From: a bacterium
GTDB taxonomy: Bacteria > Armatimonadota > Zipacnadia > Zipacnadales > UBA11051
Reading direction: 5' to 3'
DNA: 64,000 bases
Assembly (NCBI GenBank): GCA_030604405.1
Contig: JAUVVY010000007.1
Location: 1 to 64,000 of the forward strand
Position 1 is the first letter of the stretch. Each line of letters begins with the position of its first letter. Both the position numbers and the translations under genes were made by a program. The notes below the pieces were generated by a model. It ran no database searches. It worked only from the letters and a program-made list of their open reading frames with translations, and had not been told where the DNA came from. Positions 61,844 to 64,000 of this stretch are shown piece after piece.

Positions 61844-63715
61844 TCATCCTGTCCGACGCTGCTCGGCTGGGAGCTCTCCGCGGCGATCCCGCCATGCCCG
61901 GTTGCGTTCCTTCTGCTCGTACATTCTTTCGTCCGCTCGTCGCACTACGTCATCGAGGGTCTCATCTGTTTCGTGCTGGTAGGATGCCGCCCCGCCGCTG
62001 ATCCACACAAGTGCCGCAGTCTCATCGGGCAGTTGCCCCTTCTCCGCCTGCTCTTGCAGATACTCTGTCAGCCGTTCAGCCAGGCGCCGGGTTATCGCCT
62101 CTGCGTCGGCCCAACTCGTGTTGGGCATCACTATAAGGAATTCATCACCGCCGAAGCGGATCGGTATATCGGCTCCTCGCGCATGCTGCCGTACCACCTC
62201 AGCCACCGCCTGCAGCACCTGGTCGCCCACTGCGTGCCCAAAGGCGTCGTTGACCGCCTTGAAGTTGTCAACATCCAGCATCAGCAGCGTCAGTGAAGTG
62301 CCATAGCGATCCGAGTGCTTGACCTCACGCCCAAACACATCATTGAAGTAGCGGCGGTTGTACAGGCCGGTGAGGCTGTCATGCAGCCTTTCCGCGTCGA
62401 GTTCCTCCATCAGCAGCTTGATCTCGGTTATATCCTGGCTGTCGGCCAGGACTGCGGGGCGACCCTCGTATTCTATCCGGCCAAGTTGCACATCATGCCA
62501 GCGCACTTCCCCGGGCAGCGGAGTGAATCTTATGGCCATACGTTCGCCCTGGCTCTTTCCGCTTAGCAGCAGGCGGAGCCTCGTCTCAACCTCTGCCCAG
62601 CTCTCGGCTTCAACGATCTCGTTAAGCTTCATGCCTTGCGCCTGTTCCGGGCTGTCAGCCCCGATGTACATAGACAGCGCAGAGTTACAATACACGATAC
62701 GGCCGTCTTGAATCACCCAGATGGGGTGCAGCGACTGCTCGGTAAAGGTGCGGAACTTCTTCTCCGAAGCCTGCAGTTGCCGCTCGGCTTCCTTGCGCTC
62801 GCTGAGGTCCACAAACCGGCCTTGAAGCAGCCGTCGGCCGGCGATCTCGATGAGAGCCGCACTAATATAGATCGGAACGCTGCTGCCATCCTTGCGCCTT
62901 AGCTCGGCCTCAAAGCCCACGGCGGACCCCTGCTCTACGTGTTGAGCGAACATCCGTCTATAGCGTTCGGCCTCGTCAGGGGGATGTACTTGGCTCTGGT
63001 GCATGTGCAACAGCTCGGCGCGACTATAGCCCGTGAGGGCCTCGGCCGCCTCGTTAGCTTCTACCAACATGCCGGTGTCGGGGTCGGCAAGGAAGATGGC
63101 GTCAACAGAGCCATCGAAGAGGGTTCGGAACCGTTCCTCGCTCTCCCGCAGTGCCTCCTCCGCCCGCTTGCGCTCGGTGATGTCAACTACATTCACCAGG
63201 ATGCCCTGGTCGGCGCCGCCGGCGATGGGCCGGGCCCATACATCAGCCCAACCACTTTCGCCGCTTTTCGTGAGGAATCGCAATTGGTATGTGTCAGCGA
63301 CATTTTCCCCGGCCTCTCGCGTGCGCATTCTTTGGGCGACCATGTCGCGGTGGTCAGGGTGGACCGTTTCCAGTACGCTTGTCTCTGCCAGCTCTTCGGG
63401 CTCGTATCCCAGCATCTCGGCAAAGCGCTTGTTGACGAACTGAAACTTGCCGTCCTTGTGGACGAATATGCCCACCAGGGCATTATCAATCAGCCCACGG
63501 CTGCGTTCTTCCGAAGCCGCTAGTAACTGACCATTGCGCACCACCAGCCAGCCGCTGAGCGTCAACAGGAAGGCCGTAGCGCCGATAACCATGAACGACG
63601 ACGCGTAGATGCCTTTGGTACAACTGATAACACAAAGTGACATTACGGAAATGGCCGCAAAAGCGGCCACATAGCCCGTTAGAGATGCGGTTTGTGCCGA
63701 TTGGCGTTGCGACAT
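61844..63715 (-). CDS. membrane PAS-PAS-PAS-GGDEF diguanylate cyclase
   Basis: The 623-residue product has two membrane helices (about 15-35 and 42-62), three PAS domains (about 72-190, 195-315, 318-435) and a GGDEF domain (about 445-605). The active site is RFGGDEFL. An inhibitory I-site RGAD lies exactly five residues before it, so the enzyme should be c-di-GMP-producing and feedback-inhibited. The ATG at 63715 has GGAG eight bases upstream. It is 69 bases downstream of the HD-GYP gene, so both making and breaking c-di-GMP are encoded together. Confidence 0.92.
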   Translation of the reverse strand: MSQRQSAQTASLTGYVAAFAAISVMSLCVISCTKGIYASSFMVIGATAFLLTLSGWLVVRNGQLLAASEERSRGLIDNALVGIFVHKDGKFQFVNKRFAEMLGYEPEELAETSVLETVHPDHRDMVAQRMRTREAGENVADTYQLRFLTKSGESGWADVWARPIAGGADQGILVNVVDITERKRAEEALRESEERFRTLFDGSVDAIFLADPDTGMLVEANEAAEALTGYSRAELLHMHQSQVHPPDEAERYRRMFAQHVEQGSAVGFEAELRRKDGSSVPIYISAALIEIAGRRLLQGRFVDLSERKEAERQLQASEKKFRTFTEQSLHPIWVIQDGRIVYCNSALSMYIGADSPEQAQGMKLNEIVEAESWAEVETRLRLLLSGKSQGERMAIRFTPLPGEVRWHDVQLGRIEYEGRPAVLADSQDITEIKLLMEELDAERLHDSLTGLYNRRYFNDVFGREVKHSDRYGTSLTLLMLDVDNFKAVNDAFGHAVGDQVLQAVAEVVRQHARGADIPIRFGGDEFLIVMPNTSWADAEAITRRLAERLTEYLQEQAEKGQLPDETAALVWISGGAASYQHETDETLDDVVRRADERMYEQKERNRAWRDRRGELPAEQRRTG

Positions 63716-63784
63716 GCTGTCCACTCCAGTTCGCTAGGTGCGATGCCAAATCACGAACATACCACGGTACTGCGTCCCGTCTGA

Positions 63785-64000
63785 CTATGCGGCCTTGTGC
63801 AATTGGTCTGTTATTGTCAGGAGGGCTTCGGCGGCTTCTGGTTCAAATTCGGCGCCGATGCCATTGACGATCATCTCGATAGCCTCGGAGTGGGCATATG
63901 CCGGCCGGTAGGGCCGCTCGCTGACGAGAGCGTCATAGACATCACAGACCCGCAGTATGCGGGCCTCAGGTAGGATCTCTTCTTCCGTCAGGCTCATCGG
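63785..64000 (-). CDS. HD-GYP domain protein, 5'-truncated by the window edge
   Basis: Only the C-terminal 70 or so residues are in the window. ILPEARILRVCDVYDALVSERPYRPAY is the C-terminal part of the HD-GYP domain, after the HD and GYP motifs, which lie outside. HD-GYP proteins hydrolyse c-di-GMP. The end, TDQLHKAA, is 69 bases upstream of the GGDEF gene on the same strand. What sensor or receiver domain precedes it cannot be seen. Confidence 0.85.
   Translation of the reverse strand, partial: PMSLTEEEILPEARILRVCDVYDALVSERPYRPAYAHSEAIEMIVNGIGAEFEPEAAEALLTITDQLHKAA

Overview
The window is 64 kb of GC-rich, densely coding DNA from a Gram-negative-type, polysaccharide-degrading heterotroph. 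Secretins, SecG and many Sec signal peptides support an outer membrane and an active export pathway. Two exported WD40 proteins, two heparinase II/III proteins, a sulfatase-like protein, two URO-D-family proteins, a Gfo/Idh/MocA oxidoreductase and several glycoside hydrolases recall Planctomycetota, Armatimonadota, Lentisphaerota and related uncultured phyla. There is no rRNA or other phylogenetic marker, so the phylum is an inference. I see no tRNA, rRNA, CRISPR array, prophage or transposase.

Layout. 0.4-5.8 kb (minus): an alpha-galactosidase-like glycosidase and a heparinase II/III protein. 6.1-9.3 kb (plus): a CHASE2 adenylate/guanylate cyclase and a FecR-domain protein with a clear terminator. 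9.3-19.4 kb (minus): a polysaccharide-deacetylase-like protein, a subtilase with Cys at the catalytic Ser position, an M14-like protein with an altered zinc motif, a collapsed subtilase remnant, a toroid/GATase1-like fusion, a URO-D protein, an isochorismatase-fold protein with altered active site, a DegT aminotransferase and a Gfo/Idh/MocA oxidoreductase. 19.7-26.0 kb (plus): three consecutive secretin-family genes without other secretion genes, then a GH32-like protein. 26.0-33.8 kb (minus): a small membrane protein, an FAD oxidoreductase, a broken gene remnant, a URO-D protein, a sulfatase-like protein with Thr at the formylglycine position, and a large heparinase with a zinc-ribbon-like insert. 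34.0-38.3 kb (plus): a secreted toroid protein and a large CBM9-like/TIM-barrel/discoidin-like protein.

The most striking region is 38.4-48.8 kb (minus): six paralogous exported beta-helix (pectate-lyase-like) genes in tandem with two paralogous exported WD40 genes. The order in the direction of transcription is helix-WD40-helix x5-WD40. Every helix protein starts its mature part with the same Cys-containing motif (GCEANPTGNPIGGGEGY). This is my best candidate for an undescribed, locally expanded extracellular system.

48.8-64 kb: a 5'-nucleotidase, a beta-propeller glycosidase-like protein, a solute-binding protein, a Gly/Met-rich exported protein, a HIT hydrolase, SecG and an alpha/beta hydrolase (minus); a DUF5060-type glycosidase, a QueG-like Fe-S protein and a U32-like protein (plus); then a PAS-GGDEF cyclase downstream of a truncated HD-GYP gene (minus).

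Two copies of an interspersed double-hairpin element lie in inverted orientation at 41.4 and 53.4 kb; they keep their hairpins by paired base changes. A second theme is the number of hydrolase-fold proteins with substituted catalytic residues (subtilase, M14, sulfatase, isochorismatase).
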